A DNA stretch of 64,000 nt from Rhodocyclales bacterium (GTDB lineage: Bacteria > Pseudomonadota > Gammaproteobacteria > Burkholderiales > Rhodocyclaceae), in the NCBI GenBank assembly GCA_016235165.1, contig JACRLX010000020.1, forward strand, positions 46,576 through 110,575, read 5' to 3'. Positions within the stretch are counted from its first letter, which is position 1, and each line of letters opens with the position of its first letter. The notes beneath the pieces are model-generated. The model did not search any database. It was not told where the DNA came from and worked only from the letters and a program-made list of their open reading frames with translations. Positions 7,765 to 17,220 of the stretch are shown piece by piece. The position numbers and the translations under genes are program-made.

Positions 7765-8973
7765 TCAGGCTCCGGCCTTGTCGTCGCTGGCGGGCTTGGC
7801 GGCGGCCTTGGCGCGCTCGGCCTCCTCGGCGGCGTGGCTCAAGCCGAGGTTGCGCGTCAGCATCACCGCGGCACCGGCGGCGGCACCGGCCACCGCCGCC
7901 ACCGCAGCGGCGGAGGCGAAGGAAGCCGCCTTGCCCTGCTCCTCGACGATGCGCGGGTATTGCAGCGGCGGCGTGACATTGAGCATCTTGGCCACCTGAT
8001 GGATGGGTTTGGTGAAGCCGACACCCTTCTCGGTACAGCCGATGCAAGGATGGCCGCAGCCCACCGGCCAGTTGTTCTCGCCGGCGTCGCCAAAGCCCAG
8101 GGTCGAACAGTTGGCGTAGGTCTCGGGCCCCTTGCAGCCGAGCTTGTAGAGGCAGTAGCCCTGGCGGTGGCCGCTGTCGCCGAACTCCATGGCGAAGCGG
8201 CCGGCGTCGAAGTGGGCACGGCGTTCGCAGTTCTCGTGGATCAGCCGCGAGTAGGCAAACTTCGGGCGGCCCAGCTTGTCGAGTTCCGGCAGTTTGCCGA
8301 AGGTGAGGAAATGCACCACCGCGGCAAGGAAGTTGTAGGGGTTGGGCGGGCAGCCGGGAATGGTCATCACCGGCTTGCCGAGGATTTCGGCCACTCCCGC
8401 GGAACCTGTCGGGCTGGAATCGGCACCGGAAATCGAGGGAATCGTCGAGGGCATGCCGCCCCAGGAGGCGCAGGAGCCGATGGCGATCACGGCGGCGGCA
8501 TCGGCCGCGCATTCCTTGAGCATGTCGATCGCGGTATGGCCGCCGACCTTGCAGTAGATGCCGTTGGCCTTGGTCGGGATCGCGCCTTCGACCACCAGCA
8601 CGTACTTGCCCTTGTTGGCCTTCATCGCCGCCTTGCGCGCCGCTTCGGCCTGGTGGCCGGCGGCGGCCATCAAGGTCTCGTGGTAGTCGAGCGAGATGAC
8701 GTCGAGGATCAGTTTCTCCAGCGTCGGATGCTCGGCGCGCAACAGCGATTCGGAGCAGCCCGTGCATTCCTGGAAATGCAGCCAGATCACCGAGGGCCGT
8801 TTGGCCGCTTCGACCGCCTTGGCCACCGCCGCCTCGGCGCCGGCCGGCAGGCCCAGCGTGGCGGCGACCGTGGCGCAGAATTGCAGAAACTCACGGCGCG
8901 GCATTTGCAGGCGCTGCTCGACTTCCTGCAAGGCATCGCGGCCAGTATCGAAGAACTCGTTGATGTTGCCCAT
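7765..8973 (-). CDS. hybO: [NiFe]-hydrogenase small subunit HybO
   Basis: 402 aa. A long N-terminal Tat signal contains RREFLQF (about residues 26-32), ending near residue 50. The mature part has the small-subunit motifs ECTGCSESLLR (proximal [4Fe-4S]), GSCASWGG, GCPPNPYN and the medial/distal cluster Cys residues in H-x-NC, GYCLYKLGCKGP, ANCS and WPVGCGHPCIGCTE. An Ala-rich hydrophobic stretch near the C-terminus is probably the membrane anchor. It is the first gene of the operon and is preceded by AGGGGGA and a sigma-54 type promoter at 9028-9043. Confidence 0.96.
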   Translation of the reverse strand: MGNINEFFDTGRDALQEVEQRLQMPRREFLQFCATVAATLGLPAGAEAAVAKAVEAAKRPSVIWLHFQECTGCSESLLRAEHPTLEKLILDVISLDYHETLMAAAGHQAEAARKAAMKANKGKYVLVVEGAIPTKANGIYCKVGGHTAIDMLKECAADAAAVIAIGSCASWGGMPSTIPSISGADSSPTGSAGVAEILGKPVMTIPGCPPNPYNFLAAVVHFLTFGKLPELDKLGRPKFAYSRLIHENCERRAHFDAGRFAMEFGDSGHRQGYCLYKLGCKGPETYANCSTLGFGDAGENNWPVGCGHPCIGCTEKGVGFTKPIHQVAKMLNVTPPLQYPRIVEEQGKAASFASAAAVAAVAGAAAGAAVMLTRNLGLSHAAEEAERAKAAAKPASDDKAGA

Positions 8974-9027
8974 TGCGCTGTCCCCCTGGTTGCCAGGTCG
9001 GCATAGACCTGATTGGAGAAGGGCTAA

Positions 9028-9043
9028 CGCAATTACTGCGCCA
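9028..9043 (-). promoter_or_regulatory. Sigma-54 (-24/-12) promoter of the hyb operon
   Basis: The minus strand reads TGGCGC-AGTAA-TTGCG, against the RpoN consensus TGGCAC-N5-TTGCA, with GG and GC spaced exactly 12 bases. The predicted transcript start is about 9017, giving a 44-base leader before hybO. Uptake-hydrogenase operons of several proteobacteria (hoxKG in Cupriavidus, hupSL in Rhodobacter relatives) are known to use NtrC-family activators; not all use RpoN. No activator gene of the HoxA/HupR type is visible here. Confidence 0.72.
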
Positions 9044-9365
9044 ACAATGACTTAGCGGATTCCAGCCTTAAGTTTCAGTCGCTTGCGAAGATTTGATTTC
9101 CACCTAAAGCATTTAAATCGGATAGTGCCTTATCACCTCACTAACCACATCACCCGGCGAAGGAAGCGACGGACCGGGTTCAGCGTGAATGCCGATCATC
9201 ATCATGTTCGTTCTCAAGACCTGGCTGGCCAGGCATGTCGATGAAAGCGATCGCCGTTTTGGGCCTCTATCGCCGCCGACGTCCGCGGCATCGACGACGC
9301 ACTGAGAATATCCATTATTTTCAATGATATAAAAAACAAGTAAGTTTTGTTGCGATTGCAATTAT

Positions 9366-9379
9366 TTGACTGATGTCAA
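9366..9379 (+). promoter_or_regulatory. FNR/CRP-family box before hemerythrin
   Basis: The perfect inverted repeat TTGAC-TGAT-GTCAA fits the TTGAT-N4-ATCAA class of FNR/ANR/DNR sites. A TAATAT -10 element lies at 9401-9406, so the transcript would start near 9413 and the box centre sits at about -41. This is the class II activation position, so the gene is probably induced at low oxygen or by NO. Confidence 0.68.
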
Positions 9380-9546
9380 TATGCACCGCAACAATCAGGC
9401 TAATATTCGGCCGTCCAAGTTGGGTGAAATCCATTACGAAAGTCATATCCGGACATCACTCGAACAAAGCAGTTCCGCAGGCAACGGGCCGTGGCGAGTC
9501 CAATCGCCAAGGCTACCAGGATTCGATACGCAAACAGGAGAGGAAA

Positions 9547-10032
9547 ATGGCAACCGAAAAACTCTTGGAGTGGAGTGACAGTTACAAAGTAGGCATCCAG
9601 GAAGTCGACGAGCAGCACAAGGAGCTGGTGGGCATGCTCAACGCGCTCCATCAGGCGATTGTCGAACGTCACGCCAAGGAAGCCTCGCGCAAGATCCTCG
9701 ACCAGCTGGCGGACTACACGCGCACCCACTTCCTGCTGGAGGAAAGCCTGATGCGCGTCACCCACTATCCGGGGTTCGAGGCCCACAAGCAGCAGCACGA
9801 AGAGTTGATCCGCCAGGTCATCGACCTGCAACACAAGCTCGACAGCGGCGGCGCCACCATCACCTTCGAGCTACTCCACTTCCTCAAGGTCTGGCTGGCC
9901 CAGCACATCAACGAAACCGACAAGCGATTCGGCGCGTTTTTCAATCAGAACACCAACCTCCAGACGTATTCGAACTGGTCCGAGGAAGTCAGCACGACCA
10001 TGAAGAAAAAGGCCTGGTGGAAGTTCTGGTAA
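9547..10032 (+). CDS. Bacteriohemerythrin
   Basis: 161 aa, one hemerythrin four-helix domain with a C-terminal extension. The diiron ligands are present in order: H in DEQHKELV, H-x3-E in HFLLEESLM, H-x4-H in HKQQHEEL, and H-x4-D in HINETDKRF. These proteins reversibly bind O2 and in several bacteria carry or buffer it for high-affinity respiration or protect oxygen-labile enzymes. A role in shielding the neighbouring hydrogenase is plausible but inferred. ATG 9547 is preceded by AGGAGAGGA. The Lys/Trp-rich end KKKAWWKFW is unusual and might associate with the membrane. Confidence 0.9.
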   Translation: MATEKLLEWSDSYKVGIQEVDEQHKELVGMLNALHQAIVERHAKEASRKILDQLADYTRTHFLLEESLMRVTHYPGFEAHKQQHEELIRQVIDLQHKLDSGGATITFELLHFLKVWLAQHINETDKRFGAFFNQNTNLQTYSNWSEEVSTTMKKKAWWKFW

Positions 10033-10047
10033 ACGCGACGACACGAC

Positions 10048-10067
10048 GACGCCGGCCGCCCGGCGTC
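10048..10067. terminator. Perfect GC hairpin between convergent genes
   Basis: GACGCCGG-CCGC-CCGGCGTC: an 8-bp perfect stem with a 4-base loop, located between the hemerythrin stop and the converging GGDEF/EAL gene. No run of T follows on either strand, so it may be a stability hairpin or weak bidirectional terminator. Confidence 0.5.
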
Positions 10068-10075
10068 TACCGGCG

Positions 10076-12955
10076 TCACCTTCTAGCATAGCCGAGGAAA
10101 TCAGCCGGCCACAGGGGGTGGCTGTAAAAATTACCCTGGATCTCGTTGCAACCGGCCCGGCGGATGAAGTCCAGCTGATCCCGTTCTTCGACCCCTTCGG
10201 CGATGGCGCGCATGTTCAGCGAGTTGGCGATGCCGATCACGGCGCGGGTCATGGCCGCGCCCTCTTCGTTGACGCAGCAGTCGGTGACGAAGCCGCGGTC
10301 GATCTTCAGCTTGTCGACGCGAAAGCGCTTGAGGTAGGCCAGGCTGGAATAGCCGGTGCCGAAGTCGTCGATGGCCACCGAGGCGCCGATGGCCTTGAGC
10401 CCCCGGATCACCTCCTGCATCAGCATGCTGTCCTCGATCAGGATCGACTCGGTGAGCTCCACCTGGATGCAGCTTGGCTCGATTCCCGCGTCCCGCGTCG
10501 CGCGCTCCAGGGTATCGACGATGTCCGAACGATAGATCTGCACGCCGGAAACATTGACGGCGATCTGGCTTTCAAGCCCTTCGCGCCGCCAGCGCGCCAC
10601 CTGCTCGCAGGCCTCGGCAACAACCCAGTCGCCTAGCTGGACGATGAGGCCGTTTTCCTCGGCGATCGGAATGAATTCGATCGGCAGAATGGGACTGGCA
10701 CCGGCCGGGTGCCAGCGCAACAAGGCCTCGGCGCCGAAAACCTTCCCGCTATCGGCATAGACCTGGGGCTGGTAGGCCAGGCGGAACTCGCGCGTCGCCA
10801 TCGCGCCGCGCATCCGGTTGGCGAGATCGAGCCGGCGTCGCGCCAACTCGTCCATCGACTGATGAAAGAAGCTGAAGGTGCCCCGCGCATGCTCTTTCGA
10901 GGCATACATCGCCGTGTCCGCCTTCTGCATCAGAAGGTCGAAGTCCTCGCCATCGCGCGGCGCCGTGGCGATACCGATCGAGACCGAGGTATTCAGCACG
11001 TGCTCGCCGAGTTCGAAGGGCCTGGCAATCGAATCGATGATCTTTTCCGCAACCTTCGCCGCCGCGTCGGAGCCGTCGATGTTGCGCAGGATCAGGATGA
11101 ACTCGTCGCCGCCCTGGCGGCTGAGCGTGTCGGATTCGCGCAGGATGGCTTTCAGGCGGCGTACCACGGCCACCAGCAACTCGTCCCCGACGCGATGTCC
11201 GAGCGAATCGTTGATGCGCTTGAAGTAGTCGAGGTCGAGGAACATGAAGGCCACCGCGCCGCCCCAGCGTCGCAGATGGTCGATAGCACCGTTGAAACGG
11301 TCGCGCAGCAATACCCGGTTGGGCAGGCCGGTCAGGGTATCGTGATGCGCCAGGTACTGGATGCGCTCCTGCGCCTGTTTGCGTTCCGAGATGTCGGAAA
11401 ACGAACCGATGTAATTCGCCACTCGACCTTCATCGTCGCGCACCGTCGAGATCGCCAGCCATTTGGGATACACCTCGCCGTTCTTGCGCCTGTCCCAGAC
11501 TTCCCCATCCCAGGAGCCGCCTGCGGCAAGTGCCCGCCACATTTCGTGGAAGAAGGCCGCATCGTGGCGATCCGACTTCATCATGCTTGGCGAATGCCCG
11601 AGCACCTCTTCCCGCGCATACCCGGTAATTCTGCAAAACGCCTGGTTTACATTGACGATGACACCGGCCGGGTCGGTAATCATCAGGGCTTCCGAGGCAT
11701 GGGCGAAAACGCGTTCCGCGAGCGCCAGCCGCGCCTGCTGTTGCACGCGCTCGGTGATGTCGGTGTACACCCAGATCGTTCCCTCGCTGACCCGTGCCTG
11801 GTCGATCGGCCGCCCGGTGAGCATGATCCAGATCGAGGAGCCGTCCCGCCGGCGCATTTCATGTTCCGCCTGTGCCGATCCCGAGGCTTCGAGATCCGCG
11901 TACATGGCGCCCACCTGCATCCATTGCTGATCGGTGGCATACAGTCCGCGCGTCGAGCGGCCCTCCAGATCCGCCGGACCGTCGAAGCCGAACATGTCCG
12001 CCATGCGCCGGTTGCAGCTGACGATGACGCGCTGCCGCACCCAGATGATGCCGACATGGGCGTTATCAAAAATCAGCCGCTGCTCGGCCAGCAGTCGCGC
12101 CAGTTCCGCCTCTGCCCGCTTGCGCTCGGTGATATCGGTATAGGAGGTGACGAAACCGCCGTCGGGCAGGGGTGTGCCGCGCACTTCGAGCACGGAACCG
12201 TCCGGTCGCGAACGTTCGAAGCAGTGAGGCTCCTGGCACCTGGCAAGATCCATCGCCGCCGCCACATAGGCATCGACATCGACAGCGCCATACTCGCCGC
12301 GCTCGGCGTTGAAGCGTATCAGGCGTTCCAGGGGCACCGGCGTTTCGGCAAACAGTTCGGGCGGGAAATCCAGCGTGCGTCGGCAGCGCTCGTTGTAGCG
12401 GACGATGTTCATCGCCGCATCTAACACTGCAATCCCGCTCGGGAAGTGCTCGATGATGGTGTTCTGGATGCCGTGCTCGCGTTCCAGGGCCGCGTCGGCG
12501 CGACGGCGCGCCGAGACGTCCTGAAGCATTTCGATGGCGCCAACGACGGACCCGGCGGCGTCGCGCAAGGGCGCCGCCGTGAAATACAGCCAGGTGCCCC
12601 GCGCCCCCATTTCAGGAAAGAAGTCCTCGGCTTCGTAACAGCCGGGAATCAGTTGCGAACGACGGTATTTGTCGCGATAGTAGGTGTCGATTCCGGTATC
12701 GAGTTCACCGGAAACCACCAGATCCGCCATGACCGGGCGTGGCTTCGGATAAAACGGCAGCCATTGGTCGCGCGTGCCCACCATGCGGGAAGCCGGATGG
12801 CCGAGGATGACTTCGCAGGCCCGGTTCCAGTGCGTGATGCGGTGCGCGACATCGATTACGAAAGTGGGCACGGGTAGCGCCGCAAGGATGTCGCCGATCC
12901 GCTCGATCGAGATCGACGCCGCCTCCGAAGACGCCTGCGGGTGGCCGAACTGCAT
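10076..12955 (-). CDS. Multi-PAS diguanylate cyclase/phosphodiesterase (GGDEF-EAL)
   Basis: 959 aa, cytosolic, without obvious membrane segments. Four PAS/PAC-type sensory domains occupy about residues 15-530, each ending in the YTDITERKRAE / GSFSDISERKQAQ type linker. The GGDEF domain (about 540-700) has an intact RQGGDEFILI active site with an RESD inhibitory site five residues before it. The EAL domain (about 710-950) keeps GAEALLRWHP, VELTES, and DDFGTGYSSLAYLKRF-x-VDKLKID, so both synthesis and hydrolysis of cyclic di-GMP look possible. No haem or flavin residues can be assigned to the PAS domains. It converges on the hemerythrin gene and is probably monocistronic. Confidence 0.93.
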   Translation of the reverse strand: MQFGHPQASSEAASISIERIGDILAALPVPTFVIDVAHRITHWNRACEVILGHPASRMVGTRDQWLPFYPKPRPVMADLVVSGELDTGIDTYYRDKYRRSQLIPGCYEAEDFFPEMGARGTWLYFTAAPLRDAAGSVVGAIEMLQDVSARRRADAALEREHGIQNTIIEHFPSGIAVLDAAMNIVRYNERCRRTLDFPPELFAETPVPLERLIRFNAERGEYGAVDVDAYVAAAMDLARCQEPHCFERSRPDGSVLEVRGTPLPDGGFVTSYTDITERKRAEAELARLLAEQRLIFDNAHVGIIWVRQRVIVSCNRRMADMFGFDGPADLEGRSTRGLYATDQQWMQVGAMYADLEASGSAQAEHEMRRRDGSSIWIMLTGRPIDQARVSEGTIWVYTDITERVQQQARLALAERVFAHASEALMITDPAGVIVNVNQAFCRITGYAREEVLGHSPSMMKSDRHDAAFFHEMWRALAAGGSWDGEVWDRRKNGEVYPKWLAISTVRDDEGRVANYIGSFSDISERKQAQERIQYLAHHDTLTGLPNRVLLRDRFNGAIDHLRRWGGAVAFMFLDLDYFKRINDSLGHRVGDELLVAVVRRLKAILRESDTLSRQGGDEFILILRNIDGSDAAAKVAEKIIDSIARPFELGEHVLNTSVSIGIATAPRDGEDFDLLMQKADTAMYASKEHARGTFSFFHQSMDELARRRLDLANRMRGAMATREFRLAYQPQVYADSGKVFGAEALLRWHPAGASPILPIEFIPIAEENGLIVQLGDWVVAEACEQVARWRREGLESQIAVNVSGVQIYRSDIVDTLERATRDAGIEPSCIQVELTESILIEDSMLMQEVIRGLKAIGASVAIDDFGTGYSSLAYLKRFRVDKLKIDRGFVTDCCVNEEGAAMTRAVIGIANSLNMRAIAEGVEERDQLDFIRRAGCNEIQGNFYSHPLWPADFLGYARR

Positions 12956-13060
12956 ACCCTAGCCTCCTCCCGATGGTATCGCCGTGCGCGACGGCGATAC
13001 CCCGTTTGCATCTGCTGCCAGCGATGGTACTACAGGTGCATTGAAATTAAATGAACTACG

Positions 13061-13717
13061 TCACGCTGCCTTGAAGGTATCAAGCTTGATGCCTTCGCGG
13101 GCCATGGCCGAGGCCACCGGAGCCTGGTCCGCAACACGCTCGACATAGGCCTGGTAGGCCGGCATGGAGGCCGGATCGATGCCGGCGAAACCGCCCCAGC
13201 GCATGAAGGTCAGCGCATAGAAATCGACGAAGGACAGCTTGTCGCCGAGCAACCAGGGCGAGGCATGCGCGACCATGGACTGGATGCGCTCCATGTGCTC
13301 GCGGAACTTGCCGACCGCCAGTTGGCGGACATCGGCCTGGGCCGCCTCGCCCTCGGCAAAATTGGCCGGCCTGAAAACGTGGGTGAAGGTGGGATGCACG
13401 GAATTGTTCATCCAGGCCAGCGTCGACATGGCTTGTGCCCGTTCCCATGTCCCGGTCGGCAACAGTCCGGCCGGGGAGAAGCGCCGGTCGAGGTAGTCGC
13501 AGATGGCGATGATCTGGGTCAGCGGCTTGCCATCCTCGACCAGCACCGGCACCAGGCCGAGAGGGTTCATCGCCAGATATTCCGGTGTGCGCTGCTCGCC
13601 CTTGTGCAGCTTGACGCTTTGCGTCTCGAAATCGGTGCCGGTGGCGGCCTTGATCACTTCCAGCGCGGCGTGCGGGACGAAGGAACAGGCACCGGGGCCG
13701 TAGTAAAGCTTCATCAT
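13061..13717 (-). CDS. Glutathione S-transferase family protein
   Basis: 218 aa. The N-terminal thioredoxin-like domain starts MMKLYYGPGACSFVPHAALEV and has the family LVPVLVEDGKPLTQIIAICDYLD block (cis-Pro and glutathione-gamma-Glu binding region). The C-terminal helical domain contains LLGDKLSFVDFYA, matching the conserved G-D-x-x-S-x-x-D capping motif. Cys11 in GACSF resembles the active-site region of beta-class enzymes. Substrate unknown. Start at ATG 13717 is set by GAGGAGAAC six bases upstream. Confidence 0.88.
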   Translation of the reverse strand: MMKLYYGPGACSFVPHAALEVIKAATGTDFETQSVKLHKGEQRTPEYLAMNPLGLVPVLVEDGKPLTQIIAICDYLDRRFSPAGLLPTGTWERAQAMSTLAWMNNSVHPTFTHVFRPANFAEGEAAQADVRQLAVGKFREHMERIQSMVAHASPWLLGDKLSFVDFYALTFMRWGGFAGIDPASMPAYQAYVERVADQAPVASAMAREGIKLDTFKAA

Positions 13718-13772
13718 CTTGTTCTCCTCTGTATTGGGGGTACTCAACATTGCATTCTCGCACGAGGCAGGT

Positions 13773-16700
13773 TCAGGCCAGCGGCTGGAACAGCACGTCG
13801 AGATCGCTGGCGGTGAGCAGGTTGCCTCCCGCCGCCGTGCCGGCGCCCTGGCGCATCAGTTGGTCGGCCAGGCCGCGCTTGCGGTCCTGCAGGGCAAGGA
13901 TTTTCTCCTCCACCGTGCCCTGGGTCATCAGCTTGTATACGAACACCGGCTTGTCCTGGCCGATGCGGTGCGCGCGCGCGGTGGCCTGCTCCTCGACCGC
14001 CGGGTTCCACCAGGGATCGTAGTGGATCACGGTGTCGGCGGCGGTCAGGTTGAGGCCGGTGCCACCGGCCTTGAGACTTATCAGGAACAGCGGCACGCGG
14101 CCTTTCTGGAAATCGTCGATCGGCGTCTCGCGGTCGCGGGTCTGGCCGGTGAGCTTGACGTAGGGAATGACGAGCTTTTCCAGTTCGGCCTCGATCAGCG
14201 CCAGCATCGAGGTGAATTGCGAAAACAGCAAGACCTTGCGCCCTTCGTCGAGCAATTCGACCAGCATTTCCATCAGCGTCGCCAGCTTGGCCGAATGCGC
14301 ATGCCCCTTGCGCACCAGCGCCTCGGCGGCGGGCAGGCGCACCAGGCGCGGATCGCAGCAGATCTGGCGCAGCTTGAGCAGGGCATCGAAGATCATGATC
14401 TGGCTGCGCCCCACGCCCTGCTCCACCAGCGCGTGGCGCAGCTTGCGGTCGAAGGCGACGCGCAGCGATTCGTAGAGGTCGCGCTGGCCGCCCTCGATCT
14501 CGACCCAGCGCACCATCTCGGTTCGTGGCGGCAGGTCGTTCAGAACCTGCTCCTTGGTCCGCCGCAGCAGGAAGGGGCGCACGCGCTCGCTGAGCCGATT
14601 GCGCGTTTCCTCATCGCCGAGTTTTTCGATCGGCGTCCGATACACCTGCGTGAAGCGCTTGCCATTGCCCAGCAGGCCCGGCATCAGGTAATCGAACTGG
14701 GCCCAGAGTTCGCCGAGGTGGTTTTCCAGCGGCGTACCTGTCAGCGAAAGGCGATGGCGCGACTTGAGCAGGCGCGCCACCTGGTGCGATTGCGCCTTGG
14801 GATTCTTGATGAACTGGGCCTCATCCATCACCAGCAGGTGCCAGTCCTGCGCCAGCAGGGTCTCGCGGTCGCGCACCAGCAGCGGGTAGGTGGTCAGCAC
14901 CAGGTCGGCGGCGGCTATCTCGCTGAACAGTTCCGCCCTGTCCTTGCCGTGCAGGGTCAGCACCTTCAGGCCAGGCGTGAATTGCGCGGCCTCGTTGCGC
15001 CAGTTGGCCATCAGGCTGGTGGTCGCCACCACCAGACTGGGGCGGTCGGCACGACCTGAGGTCTTTTCCAGATGCAGGTGGGCCAGGGTCTGAACCGTCT
15101 TGCCGAGCCCCATGTCATCGGCAAGAATGCCGGCGAGGCCGTACTCGCGCAGGAATTGCAGCCAGTCGAGGCCGTCCTGCTGGTAAGGCCGCAAGGTTGC
15201 CAGGAATCCGGGGGCCGGCGGCCGATGTTCGATGCCGCGAAAGTCGCGCAGGCGGTGGCCCAGTTGCCGCAGTTCCTCGCCACCGATCCATTGTGTCGGC
15301 AGCGCATCGAGTCCGGCCAGCGTCGCGGCGTGATGGCGGGCCAGGCGCGGCCGTTCGTCATCGAGGAACTCCAGCAAGGGCAACAGCCATGCCTTGAGCC
15401 GCCCGGCCGGCACCGGCAGGATGCGGCGCTCGTCGATGGCGACCGGGAAGTTCTGCGTGTCGTCCAGTCCGCGCACCATGCCGGCCAGGTCCGGTTCCTC
15501 GCGCAGCAGGCGCAACAAGGGTGCGACGAGGCTGACGCGCTCGCCACCCACGCGCACGCCGAGATCGAGGTCGAACCAGTCGCTGCCGACACTCTCCTCG
15601 ACCGCCACGAACCAGTCCTCGGCCTGGGCAATGCTGTAGGGAAAGTCCTCGGCAAACTCGATCGTGACACCCTCGGCTTCAAGCGCGGGAACCCCCTCGT
15701 TGAGGAAATCCAGCCAGCCGACGACATCGTTACGCCGCGGCAGCAAGGCCTCCTGGGCGTCCTCCGCGACCAGTTGCGGGCCATAGTGGTGGCCCCAGCT
15801 TTGCAGTCCCGCTGCATACATCAGGTGCCAGCCGCGTGCCTCGGCCTCGACGTCGCGTTGCAGAGTCTGCCAGCGGTCGCCAATGCGCTGGCGCAAAAAT
15901 GGCGGGGCCGCCTGCACCGCCGCCACGCTGACGCCGTCGGGATAATCGAACCAGGGGCGGATCAGCGCCATGCGTTCCTCCAGGCGTGCACCGCCGGAAT
16001 GGCGGAACCCGCCGCGCGTCAGCACCAGGCGCAGCACCGGCGTGCCGGCGGGCACGGCGTCGGGCATCTGCGGCAGCGGCAGGAAGGACTCCTGTTCGCC
16101 CAGCAGGCGCGGCAGCTGTTGCCGCACCAGGAGGACATCGGCCTCGTTGAGCGGTGGCGTGCGCAGGAGCTGGTCGACGATTTGCGGTGCAACTGCGCTA
16201 TGCAGTTCGCCGAGCTGGCCGTCGGCGGGGTCGAGGTAGAACGCGGGCTGGGTGGCCACCACCTCGAAGTTTTCGGGCAGGTCGAGGCGCAGCCGCTGGC
16301 GCCCCTGCGCATCATGCGTCCAGTGCCAGACCGCCGCGCGCGACGGCCCTGCCCGCAGGGAGGTTTCGACCAGCCCGTCGAGATGCAACCTGCCGGTGGC
16401 CAAGGCCAGCCGCAGCAACAGGGCGCCGGTTTCACCCGTCAGATCTACGGCATCGCTGTAGAAATAGCCGCCGCCGCTTTGCAGCGCGAGGAACAGGCGC
16501 AAGGGCGCGATGTCGGCATCGGTAACCAGGCTGCGATGCGTGCGGCTGCCGGCAAGGTCGTAGGGCTGCGGCCGGTAGGCGGTCGGCTTGCCGTAGCCGC
16601 CACGTTTCAGCGGCCGGCTGCGCGCAACGCGCAGGTTGGGCGGGTCGCCCGGATGCAGCAGGTAGACCACGCGCGCCGCGTCATCCTTGTCGCGCGCGGG

Positions 16701-17126
16701 CGGGGCGATGCGGTCGCCCAGCTCGCGCAGCCATTCGCGGGCCGCAACGCCGGGAACCGGGAATTCGGCATCGGCCGGCAGCGCGATGCCGCCGGCCCGC
16801 TCGCGAAGGGTACCGAGCTTGTCGAGGGTCAGCAGCACCGCAACCACATGCTTGCAGTCCTCCTCGACCGGACACATGCAGACGCCCTCGATATCGCTGA
16901 TCTCGCCCTGACGATCCCGGTTCAGCCAGAGGGCAACGCCGTAGGGCTCCGCCAAGCTCCCCTGCACCAGCGCCTCGACGTGGATCTCGCCGGGCTGTTC
17001 GCGCACCGACTTGATGGTCACCCGTTCTTCGGCCGCGTAGTTGCGGCCTCGCTGCAAGGTTACCGCGCTGAAATTACCCCCCGCAATATCGAGCAGGCGG
17101 CTGGCGGAGGTGGAAGTTCGAGGCAT
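13773..17126 (-). CDS. SWIM zinc finger plus SNF2-family helicase
   Basis: 1117 aa. The N-terminus (about residues 75-100) has a SWIM zinc finger C-x-C-x6-C-x-H (CMCPVEEDCKH). A long middle region of unclear fold follows. The C-terminal half is a SNF2 ATPase: Walker A ADDMGLGKTVQTLAHLHLE, DEAQ box LVMDEAQFIKN, SLTGTPLEN motif III, and motif VI ARAHRIGQDKPVFVYK. Bacterial members are double-stranded DNA translocases related to HepA/RapA, but the cellular role of the SWIM-bearing group is not established. It seems to stand alone; the upstream spacer separates it from the divergent nickel permease gene. Confidence 0.92.
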   Translation of the reverse strand: MPRTSTSASRLLDIAGGNFSAVTLQRGRNYAAEERVTIKSVREQPGEIHVEALVQGSLAEPYGVALWLNRDRQGEISDIEGVCMCPVEEDCKHVVAVLLTLDKLGTLRERAGGIALPADAEFPVPGVAAREWLRELGDRIAPPARDKDDAARVVYLLHPGDPPNLRVARSRPLKRGGYGKPTAYRPQPYDLAGSRTHRSLVTDADIAPLRLFLALQSGGGYFYSDAVDLTGETGALLLRLALATGRLHLDGLVETSLRAGPSRAAVWHWTHDAQGRQRLRLDLPENFEVVATQPAFYLDPADGQLGELHSAVAPQIVDQLLRTPPLNEADVLLVRQQLPRLLGEQESFLPLPQMPDAVPAGTPVLRLVLTRGGFRHSGGARLEERMALIRPWFDYPDGVSVAAVQAAPPFLRQRIGDRWQTLQRDVEAEARGWHLMYAAGLQSWGHHYGPQLVAEDAQEALLPRRNDVVGWLDFLNEGVPALEAEGVTIEFAEDFPYSIAQAEDWFVAVEESVGSDWFDLDLGVRVGGERVSLVAPLLRLLREEPDLAGMVRGLDDTQNFPVAIDERRILPVPAGRLKAWLLPLLEFLDDERPRLARHHAATLAGLDALPTQWIGGEELRQLGHRLRDFRGIEHRPPAPGFLATLRPYQQDGLDWLQFLREYGLAGILADDMGLGKTVQTLAHLHLEKTSGRADRPSLVVATTSLMANWRNEAAQFTPGLKVLTLHGKDRAELFSEIAAADLVLTTYPLLVRDRETLLAQDWHLLVMDEAQFIKNPKAQSHQVARLLKSRHRLSLTGTPLENHLGELWAQFDYLMPGLLGNGKRFTQVYRTPIEKLGDEETRNRLSERVRPFLLRRTKEQVLNDLPPRTEMVRWVEIEGGQRDLYESLRVAFDRKLRHALVEQGVGRSQIMIFDALLKLRQICCDPRLVRLPAAEALVRKGHAHSAKLATLMEMLVELLDEGRKVLLFSQFTSMLALIEAELEKLVIPYVKLTGQTRDRETPIDDFQKGRVPLFLISLKAGGTGLNLTAADTVIHYDPWWNPAVEEQATARAHRIGQDKPVFVYKLMTQGTVEEKILALQDRKRGLADQLMRQGAGTAAGGNLLTASDLDVLFQPLA

Positions 17127-17220
17127 GCGAGCGTACTTTGGGCAAAGGGGTCGAAGTTAGCACAAGCGACCGCGTCTGTCGCCGTTGGCGATGTCGGCCA
17201 GACGAGCGGGAAAAGGAAAT

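Larger units (their letters stand above)
8974..9546. other. Divergent intergenic region hybO / hemerythrin
   Basis: 573 bases without a convincing gene. It carries the sigma-54 promoter of the hyb operon (9028-9043, minus) and, on the other strand, an FNR-type box (9366-9379) with a -10 element (9401-9406) in front of the hemerythrin gene. The centre (about 9290-9380) is distinctly AT-richer than the flanks. A near-consensus IHF site for the hyb promoter may lie at 9086-9098 (minus strand AATCAA-N4-TCG). Confidence 0.6.

Noticed and set aside
9113..9361. 82-residue frame in the hybO-hemerythrin spacer
   Set aside because: No ribosome site, no recognisable sequence, lies across the AT-rich promoter region.
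17170..17190. TGTCGCCGTTGGCGATG as a further GlrR-type site
   Set aside because: Spacing of the half-sites is wrong (nine, not ten) and no -24/-12 promoter follows.
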